From contig JBCDLH010000005.1 of NCBI GenBank assembly GCA_038745585.1, forward strand, positions 209,351-273,350: a stretch of 64,000 nucleotides of DNA. Reading direction: 5' to 3'. Positions 42,895 through 51,580 of the stretch are shown piece after piece. Both the position numbers and the translations under genes were made by a program. Under the pieces are notes generated by a model that was not told where the DNA came from, searched no databases, and saw only the letters and a list, made by a program, of their open reading frames with translations. Numbering within the stretch: the stretch's first letter is position 1; each line of letters starts with the position of its first letter. This stretch comes from HLUCCA09 sp038745585 (GTDB taxonomy: Bacteria; Pseudomonadota; Alphaproteobacteria; Rhodobacterales; Rhodobacteraceae).

Positions 42895-42920
42895 GGGGAG
42901 ATGGTGGGCGCCATCTCCCC
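42895..42920. terminator. Perfect 10-bp hairpin in the long gap
   Basis: GGGGAGATGG and CCATCTCCCC enclose a 6-base loop. On the minus strand it is followed by TTTCTTGTT, so it could end transcripts coming from rbsK about 590 bases away; on the plus strand it could end the DMGDH transcript, but no T-tract follows. Confidence 0.45.
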
Positions 42921-43510
42921 TCCCCTTGGGAACCGCGCGACAAGGGCACGATGCGCGCGGCCCAGCTGCAAACACGCTGGGTTAGCGGTCAGACCTGCGC
43001 CGCCTAACCGACCCTTAAGCATAGTGTGTGAGAAAGCCGGGTCGACCTCGGGAGGCGCTGCACTCCGCCCTCTCAGACCCATACCCGCACGACCTTGTGC
43101 GGACGTCACACACCTGCGCGCTCCGGCAAGTCGTTCATCCTCAGCGCGCTCATGCGACCATACCTCGCCCCGCTTCAAAGAATGAAGCGCTAAAGGCCAG
43201 CGTGCATGCGACAGGCGGAGCGAACCGCCTCTCGCAGACCCACCGGTTGTCTCCGGCAGGGAAACAGGGCGCGCCGGGATCGGGCCGCATCCTGTGGCCT
43301 CGCCGCGCAGACGCCCAGACCTTGTGTTACTCTGTCACCCCCTGCGGGACAAACCGCGGGCCGCCATGCACCACCCTGTCCCGCTATCGCCGGCACGCAC
43401 CGGGCGCGCCTCGTGTCGCAGGCTGCACCAATCCCCGTGCAATCTTTCGATTGTTTCCGAAGCGCAGAAAACCGCGCCAAGAAACCGCCAGAATCGCCCG
43501 GCCCAGAGCG

Positions 43511-44437
43511 CTAGCGCGCCGCTGCCAACAGCGCGTCGATTTCAGCTCGGGAAGGCATCGACGGGGCCGTCCCGGGCCGCGTGACAGAGATCGCGGCCGC
43601 CGCGGTGGCAAAGCGCAACGCGGCGGCGGGAGCCATCCCCTCGGCCAGCGCCACGGCGAGCCCGCCGTTGAACGCGTCGCCGGCTCCCGTCGTCTCGACG
43701 ACCGGGCCGGCCGAAAGCGCCGGCACGTGCAAGACGGTCGTGCCGTCGTCATAGAACGCGCCGTTCTCGCCCAAGGTTACGATCGCGGTTCCTGCCCCTT
43801 GCGCCCGGAGGGCGGCCGCCGCGCGCGCAGCATCGTCGACCGACGCGACAGCGGCGCCTGTGATCCCTTCGGCCTCGGTCTCGTTCGGCGTGACATAATC
43901 GCAGAGCGCGAGCATCCCGCTTGGCAGTTCGGCTGCTGGGGCGGGGTTTAGGATCGTCGTCGCCCCGCCCGCCTTGGCGATCTCTAGCGCGCGCAACGCG
44001 GCGTCCATCGGTTGTTCGAGCTGGGTGACAAAGACCTTCGCGCCGCCGATCGCGCCCGCATGCGCCTCGATATCGTCCGGCGCGATCGTGCCCGCGATGC
44101 CGGGGCAGATGATAATCGCGTTATTGCCGGTCTCCGCCTCGACAAAGATATAGGCCGCGCCGGTATAGCTCTCGGCATGCTGGGTGGCGAGCGAGGTCAC
44201 GCCGGCCTCGGCCCAGGTCGCCAGCGCCATCTCGGCGAAAGTGTCCTGTCCGAGCTTCGAGACAAAGCCCACATCGCCGCCCGCCCGCGCCGCGGCAACC
44301 GCCTGGTTCGAGCCCTTGCCCCCGGGCCCGAGTGCGAAGCTCTCGCCAAGGATCGTCTCCCCCATCCGCGGCGCACGGGCCGCGCGATAGGCTGTATCGG
44401 CGACGAAAACGCCGAGGATCACAATGTCTTGCCCCAT
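43511..44437 (-). CDS. rbsK: Ribokinase (PfkB family)
   Basis: A 308-residue sugar kinase. GPGGKGSNQAVAAARAG is the sugar-binding motif of ribokinases and TTGAGDAFNGGLAVAL the ATP/anion-hole motif with the catalytic Asp. It phosphorylates D-ribose or a similar sugar in the cytoplasm. The start at 44437 is 5 bases after the mutarotase stop, so the two are co-transcribed. In this fucose context another pentose or deoxysugar substrate is possible. Confidence 0.85.
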   Translation of the reverse strand: MGQDIVILGVFVADTAYRAARAPRMGETILGESFALGPGGKGSNQAVAAARAGGDVGFVSKLGQDTFAEMALATWAEAGVTSLATQHAESYTGAAYIFVEAETGNNAIIICPGIAGTIAPDDIEAHAGAIGGAKVFVTQLEQPMDAALRALEIAKAGGATTILNPAPAAELPSGMLALCDYVTPNETEAEGITGAAVASVDDAARAAAALRAQGAGTAIVTLGENGAFYDDGTTVLHVPALSAGPVVETTGAGDAFNGGLAVALAEGMAPAAALRFATAAAAISVTRPGTAPSMPSRAEIDALLAAAR

Positions 44438-44442
44438 GATGC

Positions 44443-44895
44443 TCAGGCCTCCGGCGGGATCACGCCCTTGCGCAGCAAAAAGCACCCGTAAAACCGGCGC
44501 TCGCCCGTTTGGATCACCGCATAGGCCTGCCGCGCCCGGTTGTAAAAGGCAAAGCGCTCGACGCTGACCATCGGCCGTGCGCGGCCCTCCGCGGCGTCGA
44601 TGACCGTCTGCACCTCGGCCTGCACCGGAGGGACCTCACCCGGCTGGCCCACGATCTCCATCCGCGCGGCGTGATCTTCGACAAAGTCATCGAGCGGGAG
44701 GACCGAAAGGATCGCCTCCATGGCTTGGGCTGCGGTGAGGTTGTCCATCCTGAGAAGCGCGCCTTGCACCGTGTCGCGCGCAATGCTGTCGGATGGAAAG
44801 TTCGTGTCGGCGACGACCACGACGTCGCCATGGCCCATCGCGCGCAGGCACTGGAGCACCTCCGCGTTCAAGCGGTTGTCGATGCCTTTGAGCAT
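44443..44895 (-). CDS. fucU: RbsD/FucU family mutarotase
   Basis: A 150-residue protein with the family start MLKGIDNRLNAEVLQCLRAMGHGD, where His is the catalytic residue, then VVVADTNFPSDS, and the C-terminal RRFYGCFLLRKGVIPP. It interconverts the anomers of L-fucose or ribopyranose. Details such as RARPMVSVERFAFYNRAR favour the fucose mutarotase branch, in keeping with the divergent fucose genes, but the neighbour rbsK leaves RbsD possible. GGGAGGA precedes the ATG. The 139-base gap to the aldo-keto reductase probably holds both promoters. Confidence 0.8.
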   Translation of the reverse strand: MLKGIDNRLNAEVLQCLRAMGHGDVVVVADTNFPSDSIARDTVQGALLRMDNLTAAQAMEAILSVLPLDDFVEDHAARMEIVGQPGEVPPVQAEVQTVIDAAEGRARPMVSVERFAFYNRARQAYAVIQTGERRFYGCFLLRKGVIPPEA

Positions 44896-45034
44896 TTGTG
44901 TCCTCCCGTTCTCGCCCGCAGCCTAGGCGCCGGGAGAGGGGGCCGCAACGGGCCGCCTGGCCCGCGCTCGTCGCGCAAGATCGACGTGCGGTGCTCTGCG
45001 ATCCCCGCTATCGTCGCACCGGGGAGGACCGCGC

Positions 45035-46084
45035 ATGGCGCAACCGACACGACACTGGCCAGCGGGCCTGCCGGGCTCTGCTGCCCGACCGCTCAGCTTC
45101 ACTGAGATCGGCTTTGGGACGGCGCCGCTGGGCAACCTCTACCGCGCAATCGGCGACGCGGAGGCCGACGCGCTCCTTGCCCGCGCTTGGGAGGCCGGCA
45201 TTCGCTATTACGATACCGCGCCGCTCTATGGCTTTGGCCTCTCCGAGACCCGGCTAAACCGGTTCCTGCGCGACAAGCCGCGCGACGCCTACGTGCTCTC
45301 GACCAAGGTCGGGCGACTGCTCGAGCCGTGCCCGCCCAACGAACGCACTGGCATTGGAAAATGGTTCGACGTGCCCTCGCGTCGCGAGCGTTACGATTAT
45401 TCCTACGACGGCGTGATGCGCTCGGTGCAGATCTCGCTCGAACGGCTCGGGGTGGACCGGGTCGACATCCTTTTCGTCCACGACATCGACGTGCCAAACC
45501 AGGGCTCGCGCGAGGCTGTCCGCGCCCGGGTCGATCAGCTTATGGCCGGCGGCTATCACGCGCTCGACCGGCTGCGCCAAGACGGGACCATAGCAGCCTT
45601 CGGGGCGGGCGTGAACGAATGGGAGGTCTGCCAGACTCTGGCCGAGCGCGGCGCGTTCGACCTCTTCCTGCTTGCCGGCCGCTACACACTCCTGGAGCAG
45701 GAGGCGTTGGAGACGTTCCTGCCGCTCTGCGAGGCCCGCGGGATCGGGATCGTCATCGGCGGCGCCTACAATTCCGGCATCTTGGCCACAGGCCCTGTTG
45801 CCGGCGCCTTTTACAATTACGACCCCGCCCCGCCCGAAGTTTTGGCGCGTGTCGCGCGGATCGAGGCGATTTGCCTCCGCCACGGCGTGCGGATGATCGA
45901 CGCGGCCTTTCAGTTTCCGCTGATGCACCCATCTGTGCTGAGTGTCATCCCGGGCGGTCAGGGCCTTTCTGAGATGGAGAGCAACCTCGCCGCGGCGGCG
46001 GCGACGATCCCGGCCGCCCTCTGGGCCGAGCTTAAAGCCGAGGGCTTGATGCGCGCCGACGCGCCAGTGTCGCCGGGCGCTTGA
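45035..46084 (+). CDS. Aldo-keto reductase, L-fucose/D-threo-aldose dehydrogenase type
   Basis: A 349-residue NAD(P)-dependent TIM-barrel enzyme. The AKR tetrad is visible: Asp and Tyr in YYDTAPLYGFGLSE, Lys in LSTKVGRLL, His in VHDID. The long loop with YDYSYDGVMRSVQISLERLG is typical of D-threo-aldose 1-dehydrogenases and pyridoxal 4-dehydrogenase. It would oxidise L-fucose to the lactone, the first step of the non-phosphorylating route. GGGGAGGA stands before the ATG. Confidence 0.85.
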   Translation: MAQPTRHWPAGLPGSAARPLSFTEIGFGTAPLGNLYRAIGDAEADALLARAWEAGIRYYDTAPLYGFGLSETRLNRFLRDKPRDAYVLSTKVGRLLEPCPPNERTGIGKWFDVPSRRERYDYSYDGVMRSVQISLERLGVDRVDILFVHDIDVPNQGSREAVRARVDQLMAGGYHALDRLRQDGTIAAFGAGVNEWEVCQTLAERGAFDLFLLAGRYTLLEQEALETFLPLCEARGIGIVIGGAYNSGILATGPVAGAFYNYDPAPPEVLARVARIEAICLRHGVRMIDAAFQFPLMHPSVLSVIPGGQGLSEMESNLAAAAATIPAALWAELKAEGLMRADAPVSPGA

Positions 46085-46214
46085 GCCGGCGACTGCGACA
46101 CGGGCCGGGCCTTTCGGCTTGCGGCCCTCGCCCGCTGATGCGACCCACGGGCCAAAGAGAGACGCCATAGGATCGGCCGCCAAGGGTCGGCGGCGGCAAA
46201 CCAGGGGGGATCAC

Positions 46215-46949
46215 GTGCGACTGCAAGGAAAGTCAGCCGTTGTCACAGCGGCGGGCGCCGGGATCGGCCAAGCCACCGCGCGCGCGTTTCACGCCGAAGG
46301 TGCGCGCGTCCTCGCCACTGATATCGACGCCGCCGCCCTTGCGCCCCTTGCCGAGAGCGGTTGCCGAACGGCACAGCTTGATGTGACCGACGCTGAGGCC
46401 GTCGCGGCCTTTGCCGCCGAAACCGGCGCGCCCGACATCCTCTTTAATTGCGCGGGCTTTGTGCATCACGGCACAATCCTCGATTGCCCGCCCGAGGCGT
46501 TCGATCACTCCTTCGATCTCAACGTCCGCGCGATGTACCAAGTCACCCGCGCCTTCCTGCCCGCGATGCTTGCAAGCGGCGGCGGGAGCATCGTTAACAT
46601 GGCCTCGGCCGTCTCCTCGATCATCGCCGCGCCCAACCGCTTCGTCTATGGGGCGAGCAAGGCCGCTGTGATCGGGATGACCAAGTCGGTCGCCGCCGAT
46701 TTCGTCACGCAAGGTCTGCGCTGCAACGCGATCTGCCCCGGGACGGTCCAGAGCCCGAGCCTCGATGACCGGCTGCGCGCGCTCGGCGACTATGACACCG
46801 CCCGCGCCGCCTTTGTCGCCCGTCAGCCCATGGGCCGGATCGCCGGGGCTGACGAGATCGCGGCCCTTGCCGTCTACCTGGCGAGCGACGAGAGCGCGTT
46901 CATGACCGGACAAGCCATCGCGATCGACGGGGGCTGGAGCAATGTGTGA
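46215..46949 (+). CDS. SDR dehydrogenase, probably 2-keto-3-deoxy-L-fuconate dehydrogenase
   Basis: A 244-residue short-chain dehydrogenase. It has TAAGAGIGQA (cofactor Gly motif), DIDAAALAPL (Asp favouring NAD), NCAG, Ser in MASAVSS, and Tyr145-x3-Lys149 in YGASK. Relatives oxidise 2-keto-3-deoxy-L-fuconate at C4. The start codon is GTG at 46215 with GGGGGGA 6 bases before. It is followed after 12 bases by the FAH-family hydrolase, the next enzyme of the pathway. Confidence 0.87.
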   Translation: MRLQGKSAVVTAAGAGIGQATARAFHAEGARVLATDIDAAALAPLAESGCRTAQLDVTDAEAVAAFAAETGAPDILFNCAGFVHHGTILDCPPEAFDHSFDLNVRAMYQVTRAFLPAMLASGGGSIVNMASAVSSIIAAPNRFVYGASKAAVIGMTKSVAADFVTQGLRCNAICPGTVQSPSLDDRLRALGDYDTARAAFVARQPMGRIAGADEIAALAVYLASDESAFMTGQAIAIDGGWSNV

Positions 46950-46961
46950 GGGAGAAAACAC

Positions 46962-47810
46962 GTGAAACTCTTGCGATACGGGGCCGCGGGCGCCGAGAAG
47001 CCAGGGCTCTTGGACCCGGAGGGCGTGCTGCGCGATCTTTCGGGCGAAGTGGCGGATATTGCCGGCGATACCCTCTTGCCCGAGGGGCTCGACCGGCTCC
47101 GCCGCCTCGATCCCGCGCGCTTGCCGCAGGTCGCGGGCACACCGCGGCTCGGCCCGCCCGTCGGTGGCATCGGAAAGATGGTCTGCGTCGGACTCAATTA
47201 TGCCGATCACGCCGCCGAGGCTGGGATGGACGTGCCGCCCGAGCCTGTCCTCTTCATGAAGGCGACCTCGTCGATTGCCGGCCCCGATGACGACGTGCGC
47301 CTCCCGCGCGGATCGGAAAAGACCGATTGGGAGGTCGAGCTTGGCGTCGTGATCGGGCAAGAGGCGCGCTATGTCGCCAAGGCGGAAGCGATGGGGCATG
47401 TCGCGGGCTATTGCATCGTCAACGACATCTCCGAGCGCGAATTTCAAATCGAGCGCGCCGGGCAATGGGTCAAAGGCAAATCGGCCGATACGTTCGGGCC
47501 GACGGGGCCCTGGCTGGTGACGGCCGACGACGTCGCCGATCCCCAGGATCTTGCGATGTGGCTCGAGGTCGACGGCAAGCGCTATCAGGACGGTTCGACC
47601 CGGACGATGGTCTACGGCGTGGCGCATTTGGTGCATTACATCAGCCAATTCATGTCGCTCCAGCCGGGCGACATCATCTCGACCGGCACGCCGCCTGGCG
47701 TCGCGATGGGGCAGGCCAACAAGCCCTATCTGCGCCACGGCCAAGTGATGGAGCTGGGGATCGAGGGCCTCGGCACCCAACGCCAACGCGCCATCGCTTG
47801 GGACGCCTAA
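46962..47810 (+). CDS. FAH-family hydrolase, probably 2,4-diketo-3-deoxy-L-fuconate hydrolase
   Basis: A 282-residue fumarylacetoacetase-family enzyme. KMVCVGLNYADHAAEAGM, PVLFMKATSSIAGP, DWEVELGVVIG (metal-binding Glu residues), NDISEREFQIE and ISTGTPPGVAMG are family hallmarks. With the SDR upstream it would split 2,4-diketo-3-deoxy-L-fuconate to pyruvate and L-lactate. The start codon is GTG at 46962. Confidence 0.88.
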   Translation: MKLLRYGAAGAEKPGLLDPEGVLRDLSGEVADIAGDTLLPEGLDRLRRLDPARLPQVAGTPRLGPPVGGIGKMVCVGLNYADHAAEAGMDVPPEPVLFMKATSSIAGPDDDVRLPRGSEKTDWEVELGVVIGQEARYVAKAEAMGHVAGYCIVNDISEREFQIERAGQWVKGKSADTFGPTGPWLVTADDVADPQDLAMWLEVDGKRYQDGSTRTMVYGVAHLVHYISQFMSLQPGDIISTGTPPGVAMGQANKPYLRHGQVMELGIEGLGTQRQRAIAWDA

Positions 47811-47862
47811 GGCGCGCGGTCGCCTCCTGCACGCGGCGCGCCCCGGCGGGCGACGCAGACGA

Positions 47863-47880
47863 CCTTCCCCGCGGGGAAGG
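47863..47880. terminator. Palindrome between convergent genes
   Basis: CCTTCCCCGCGGGGAAGG is a perfect 18-bp palindrome in the 93-base gap between two convergent genes. It may end transcription from both sides, though no T-tract follows on either strand. Confidence 0.4.
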
Positions 47881-47903
47881 CGTTCGGTGCGCTCACGTGA
47901 CGT

Positions 47904-49196
47904 TTACGTCCCGCGCCATTCCTGCCCATCCGGGTACCGGTGCCGCGCGCGGCTCTCGGGCATCATCTCGACAGAAAAACCGGGGCGCTCGGGCAACAGA
48001 TAGCGGCCCTCCCGCACGCGCACCGGATCGGCAAAGTGACCGTGCAGGTGATCTACATATTCGAGCACCCGGCTCTCAAGACTTGCAGAAACAGCGATAT
48101 AGTCGACAAAACTCATGTGTTGGATGAGCTCGCACAGCCCGACGCCGCCCGCATGGGGACAGACCGGCAGCCCGAACTTCTCTGCCAAAAGCATCACGCC
48201 CAGGATCTCGTTTGGCCCGGCCAACCGACAGGAATCGACCTGGACAAAGGAAATCGCTTCGGCCTGCATAAGCTGCTTAAACATCACCGCGTTGTGGCAA
48301 TGCTCGCCCGTTGCCACGCCGATGGGCGCGACCGCGCGCGCGATGCGGGCATGGCCGAGGATGTCGTCTGGGCTCGTCGGCTCTTCGATCCACCAGGGCC
48401 CGAAGACCGCCAGGCGGCGCATATTGGCGATGGCCTCTTCGACGCCCCAGACCTGATTGGCGTCCATCATCAAGACCCGGTCGGGCCCGATCTCCTCTCG
48501 AAGCAGGCGGGCGCGGCGCATGTCGTCCTCGATGTCGCGACCGACCTTCATCTTGAAGTGGGTCCAGCCCTGCCCCAGCGCCTCCTGCACGAGCGCGCGC
48601 ATCTGCGCGTCGCTATATCCGAGCCAGCCGGCGGACGTGGTGTAGGCGGGATAGCCCGAGGCCTTCATTTCGGCGATGCGCGCGGCCTTGCCCGGCGCCT
48701 GCTCTTCGAGCCGTTCGCGGGCCTCCTCTGGCGCGAGCGCATCGGCAAGGTAACGCCAATCGACGAGCGCGACTTGTTCGGCCGGCGACATGTCGGCAAT
48801 GAGCCGCCAGACAGGCTTGCCCGTGGCCTTGCCCCAAAGATCCCACAGCGCGTTCATCACGGCCGCGGCGGCGAGATGGATGACGCCTTTTTCGGGGCCC
48901 GTCCAGCGGAGTTGGCTGTCGCCCGTCACCAGCCGCCAAGCCGCGCCCATATCCGCAAAGAGCCCATCCGCCTCGCGGCCCAAGACGAGCCCGCCGACGG
49001 CATGGATCGCCGCACAACAGATCTCGTTGCCGCGCCCGATGGTAAAGGTCATGCCGTGGCCGTCGAGGCCGGTATCGGTGTGCAGGATCACATAGGCGGC
49101 GGAGTAGTCCGGCGCCGGGTTCATCGCATCCGAGCCGTCGAGGGCGCGACTTGTGGGAAAGCGAATGTCTTCGACGGTCAGGTGCGAGATGCGCAT
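47904..49196 (-). CDS. L-fuconate dehydratase (enolase superfamily)
   Basis: A 430-residue enzyme that removes water from L-fuconate to give 2-keto-3-deoxy-L-fuconate. Catalytic features are visible: KxK in HFKMKVGRD, metal ligands in MMDANQVW and WIEEPTSPDD, GEHCHN and the His in PHAGGVGLCE. These match the mandelate-racemase-type fuconate dehydratases closely. The start at 49196 lies 4 bases after the stop of the TIM-barrel gene, so it is the last gene of the long minus-strand sugar operon. Confidence 0.92.
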   Translation of the reverse strand: MRISHLTVEDIRFPTSRALDGSDAMNPAPDYSAAYVILHTDTGLDGHGMTFTIGRGNEICCAAIHAVGGLVLGREADGLFADMGAAWRLVTGDSQLRWTGPEKGVIHLAAAAVMNALWDLWGKATGKPVWRLIADMSPAEQVALVDWRYLADALAPEEARERLEEQAPGKAARIAEMKASGYPAYTTSAGWLGYSDAQMRALVQEALGQGWTHFKMKVGRDIEDDMRRARLLREEIGPDRVLMMDANQVWGVEEAIANMRRLAVFGPWWIEEPTSPDDILGHARIARAVAPIGVATGEHCHNAVMFKQLMQAEAISFVQVDSCRLAGPNEILGVMLLAEKFGLPVCPHAGGVGLCELIQHMSFVDYIAVSASLESRVLEYVDHLHGHFADPVRVREGRYLLPERPGFSVEMMPESRARHRYPDGQEWRGT

Positions 49197-49200
49197 AGGC

Positions 49201-50061
49201 TCAGCCCCGCCCCGTCGCGAGGCCGTATTGGCGTGCCTTGTTGCGCAGAAACGGCAGGCCCTCACCGATCACGGCCTCGGTGCTCTCGGCCACCGGGCGC
49301 CAGACGGAGAGGCCATAGGCGATCTCGGGCGGCATATTGATGAAGCTTTCCATTGCCAGCCCGCCCTCAAAGCCGATGGCGGCCAGAGCGGCGTAGATCT
49401 CATCCCAGTCGCAGGTCCCCGCCCCCGGCGTGCCCCGGTCGCTCTCGGACAGGTGGATGTAGCGCAGGTGGTCGCGCGCCGCGAGGACGCCATTGGCGGC
49501 GCCCTTCTCCTCGATATTCATGTGATATGTGTCGAGATGGACAAAGATCTCGGCCGCGCCGATCCGCTCGACCATCGAGACCGCCTGTGCGGCGGTGTTA
49601 AGGAGATGCGTCTCATAGCGGTTGACCGGCTCGATCCCAAAGGCGATGCCGAGCGACTTGGCGTGGCGCGCGGAGGCCTCAAGGCAGCGGGCGACGTTGT
49701 CGAGCTCGGCTTGGGTCGGCGGCTGGCCCGAGCGCTCTCCGATCCCGCCATAGGTGACGCCCGTCAGCGCCTCGGCCCCCATCGCTGCGGTCTTGTCGAG
49801 GGCGGTGCGCAGGAAGGCCGCGCCCGCGTCGGGGTCGCGCGAGGGCCAAGCGGCCTCGGGCAGGCCAAGCGAGCAGACCGCCGCGATCCCGGAGCTCTCA
49901 AAGAGCGCGCGGGACTGGGCAGCATCGACCATCGGCGGGTCGAGGAGCGCGACCTCGACAAAGTCGAACCCGCAGCGCACCGCTTCGCCGACCGCGTGTG
50001 TTGCGGCCTCCGGTGTCCAATGCATGGTCCAGATGCTCGAATGAATGCCAAAGCCGCGCAT
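49201..50061 (-). CDS. Sugar epimerase/isomerase, TIM barrel (D-tagatose/D-allulose 3-epimerase-like)
   Basis: A 286-residue xylose-isomerase-like TIM-barrel protein. GIEPVNRYETHLLNTA, HLDTYHMNIEEKG and RYIHLSESDRGTPGAGTCDW carry the metal-binding Glu, Asp and His residues of ketose 3-epimerases; a final AMESFINMPPE supplies the second catalytic Glu. It interconverts C3 epimers of ketoses. Start at 50061, in an operon with the FGGY kinase upstream (28-base gap). Confidence 0.87.
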   Translation of the reverse strand: MRGFGIHSSIWTMHWTPEAATHAVGEAVRCGFDFVEVALLDPPMVDAAQSRALFESSGIAAVCSLGLPEAAWPSRDPDAGAAFLRTALDKTAAMGAEALTGVTYGGIGERSGQPPTQAELDNVARCLEASARHAKSLGIAFGIEPVNRYETHLLNTAAQAVSMVERIGAAEIFVHLDTYHMNIEEKGAANGVLAARDHLRYIHLSESDRGTPGAGTCDWDEIYAALAAIGFEGGLAMESFINMPPEIAYGLSVWRPVAESTEAVIGEGLPFLRNKARQYGLATGRG

Positions 50062-50089
50062 GTTTCTCTCTCTCCCCCTCCTGCCCCGC

Positions 50090-51568
50090 CTAGATCTCCG
50101 CAAGACGGCCGTGAAACGGCAGGGCGGCGGTGTAGAGATCGGCATAGATCGGCACCATCCGCTCATAGACCTCTTGCCAAGCCGGATCGGGCGCGATCTC
50201 GGGCCCGTAGCGCACCATGGCGCCCACGGCCTCGCCGAGCGAGCCATAGGTGCCTGTGGCGGCGGCGGCCATCGCAGCGCTTCCCACAAGGCCGCATTCG
50301 GGCTCTTCGGGGACGACGAAGGGCGCGCCGTAAATGCTCGCCTTGATCTGAAGCCAAAGCGCAGAGCGCGCGCCGCCGCCCGCGGCGATGACCCGTTCGG
50401 GCCGCGTTTCTCCCAAAGCTGCGTCGAGGCGGTGGCGCACCGAGAAGGCCACGCCTTCGAGCACCGCGCGGTGGAGCGCGCCCATGCCGTGCGCCGCCGT
50501 CAGCCCGAAAAACTGCGCGCGGGTCTCGGGTCGGGCGCGCTCGCCACTGAGATAGGGCAGGCATATCAGGCCGTCACAGCCGGGCGACACCGCAGCGGCC
50601 GCTGCTTCGATCGCGTCAAAGCCGACGGCGTTGTCGTGAAACGCGCGGCGCGCCCAGCGGGGCGCATCGCCGCCCGCGTCGAGCAGGATCAGCGTGCCCC
50701 AAAGCCCCTCGACCGTCCCGACATTGGCAAGCGTGGGGTCGGGTACGGGGGCGTTGTTAATAACGGTTAGGATCGTAGAGGTGCCTGTCACGTCAGAGGC
50801 GAGACCCGGCGCCGAGGCGCCCGAACCGAAGAGCGCGACCGGGTAATCCCCGCCCCCGGAGAGGACAGGAAGACCCGCGGGTAGGCCGGTTTCGGCGGCG
50901 GCCGCATCGGTCACCGGGCCGAGGATCGAAGCAGGATCGCGGATCGGGGGGAGAAGCGCGCGCGGCAGCTCGGTGGCCTCGAGCAGAGCGGGCGACCAGT
51001 CCCGCGTCTCAGGATCCATCAGAAAGCTCATGGAAGCTTCAGTGACGTCCTGGGCGGCAAGGCCGGTCAGCCGAAAATTGATCCAGTCTTTGGGCATGAG
51101 GACATGGGCCGCGCGCGCGACGGCTTGAGCGTCATGTTCCATCAGCCACATCAGCTTAGTGGCGGGCCAGGCCGGCGTCGGGACGTTCGCGCCGAGCCGC
51201 ATCGCGCTCTGGCCGAGACGTGCGCGCAACCGCTCCGCCTGGGGCTCGCTCCGCTTGTCGTTCCAGAGCGGGACGGCGTCGCGCGTCAGTGCACCGTCTG
51301 GGTCGACGAGGACGGTTCCGTGCATTTGTCCGCAGGCCGCGACCGCTGCGACCCGCCCGGCCCCACCGTCAACTTTGTCGAGCACATCGCGCACCGCGCC
51401 CACCGTGCCGTCCCACCATTCCGCCGGGCGTTGCTCGGACCAGCCATGCTGCGGCACGATCTGTTCGTGTGGTTGCGCGGAAAGCGCCACGATCTGTCCC
51501 CGACGGTCGACGAGCCCGGCGCGGATCGAGCCGGTGCCCACGTCAATCGCAAGGAAGAGATCGCGCAT
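50090..51568 (-). CDS. FGGY-family carbohydrate kinase
   Basis: A 492-residue kinase of the FGGY type. The first phosphate-binding motif is FLAIDVGTGSIRAGLVD. GLICLPYLSGERARP and the adenosine motif VIAAGGGARSALWLQIKA are also present. The WSEQRPAEWWDG segment resembles xylulokinase/ribulokinase relatives. The sugar is unknown; a ketose from the neighbouring epimerase is the natural guess. It lies between the ABC ATPase and the epimerase in one operon. Confidence 0.85.
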   Translation of the reverse strand: MRDLFLAIDVGTGSIRAGLVDRRGQIVALSAQPHEQIVPQHGWSEQRPAEWWDGTVGAVRDVLDKVDGGAGRVAAVAACGQMHGTVLVDPDGALTRDAVPLWNDKRSEPQAERLRARLGQSAMRLGANVPTPAWPATKLMWLMEHDAQAVARAAHVLMPKDWINFRLTGLAAQDVTEASMSFLMDPETRDWSPALLEATELPRALLPPIRDPASILGPVTDAAAAETGLPAGLPVLSGGGDYPVALFGSGASAPGLASDVTGTSTILTVINNAPVPDPTLANVGTVEGLWGTLILLDAGGDAPRWARRAFHDNAVGFDAIEAAAAAVSPGCDGLICLPYLSGERARPETRAQFFGLTAAHGMGALHRAVLEGVAFSVRHRLDAALGETRPERVIAAGGGARSALWLQIKASIYGAPFVVPEEPECGLVGSAAMAAAATGTYGSLGEAVGAMVRYGPEIAPDPAWQEVYERMVPIYADLYTAALPFHGRLAEI

Positions 51569-51580
51569 GCCCGGACCGCC

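Larger units (their letters stand above)
42757..43510. other. 750-base stretch without a gene
   Basis: Besides the repeat at 42795 and the hairpin at 42895 nothing was recognised. Frames through 43000-43500 give Arg/Pro/Cys-rich translations without family character on both strands. A decayed gene or an unrecognised RNA cannot be excluded. Confidence 0.45.
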
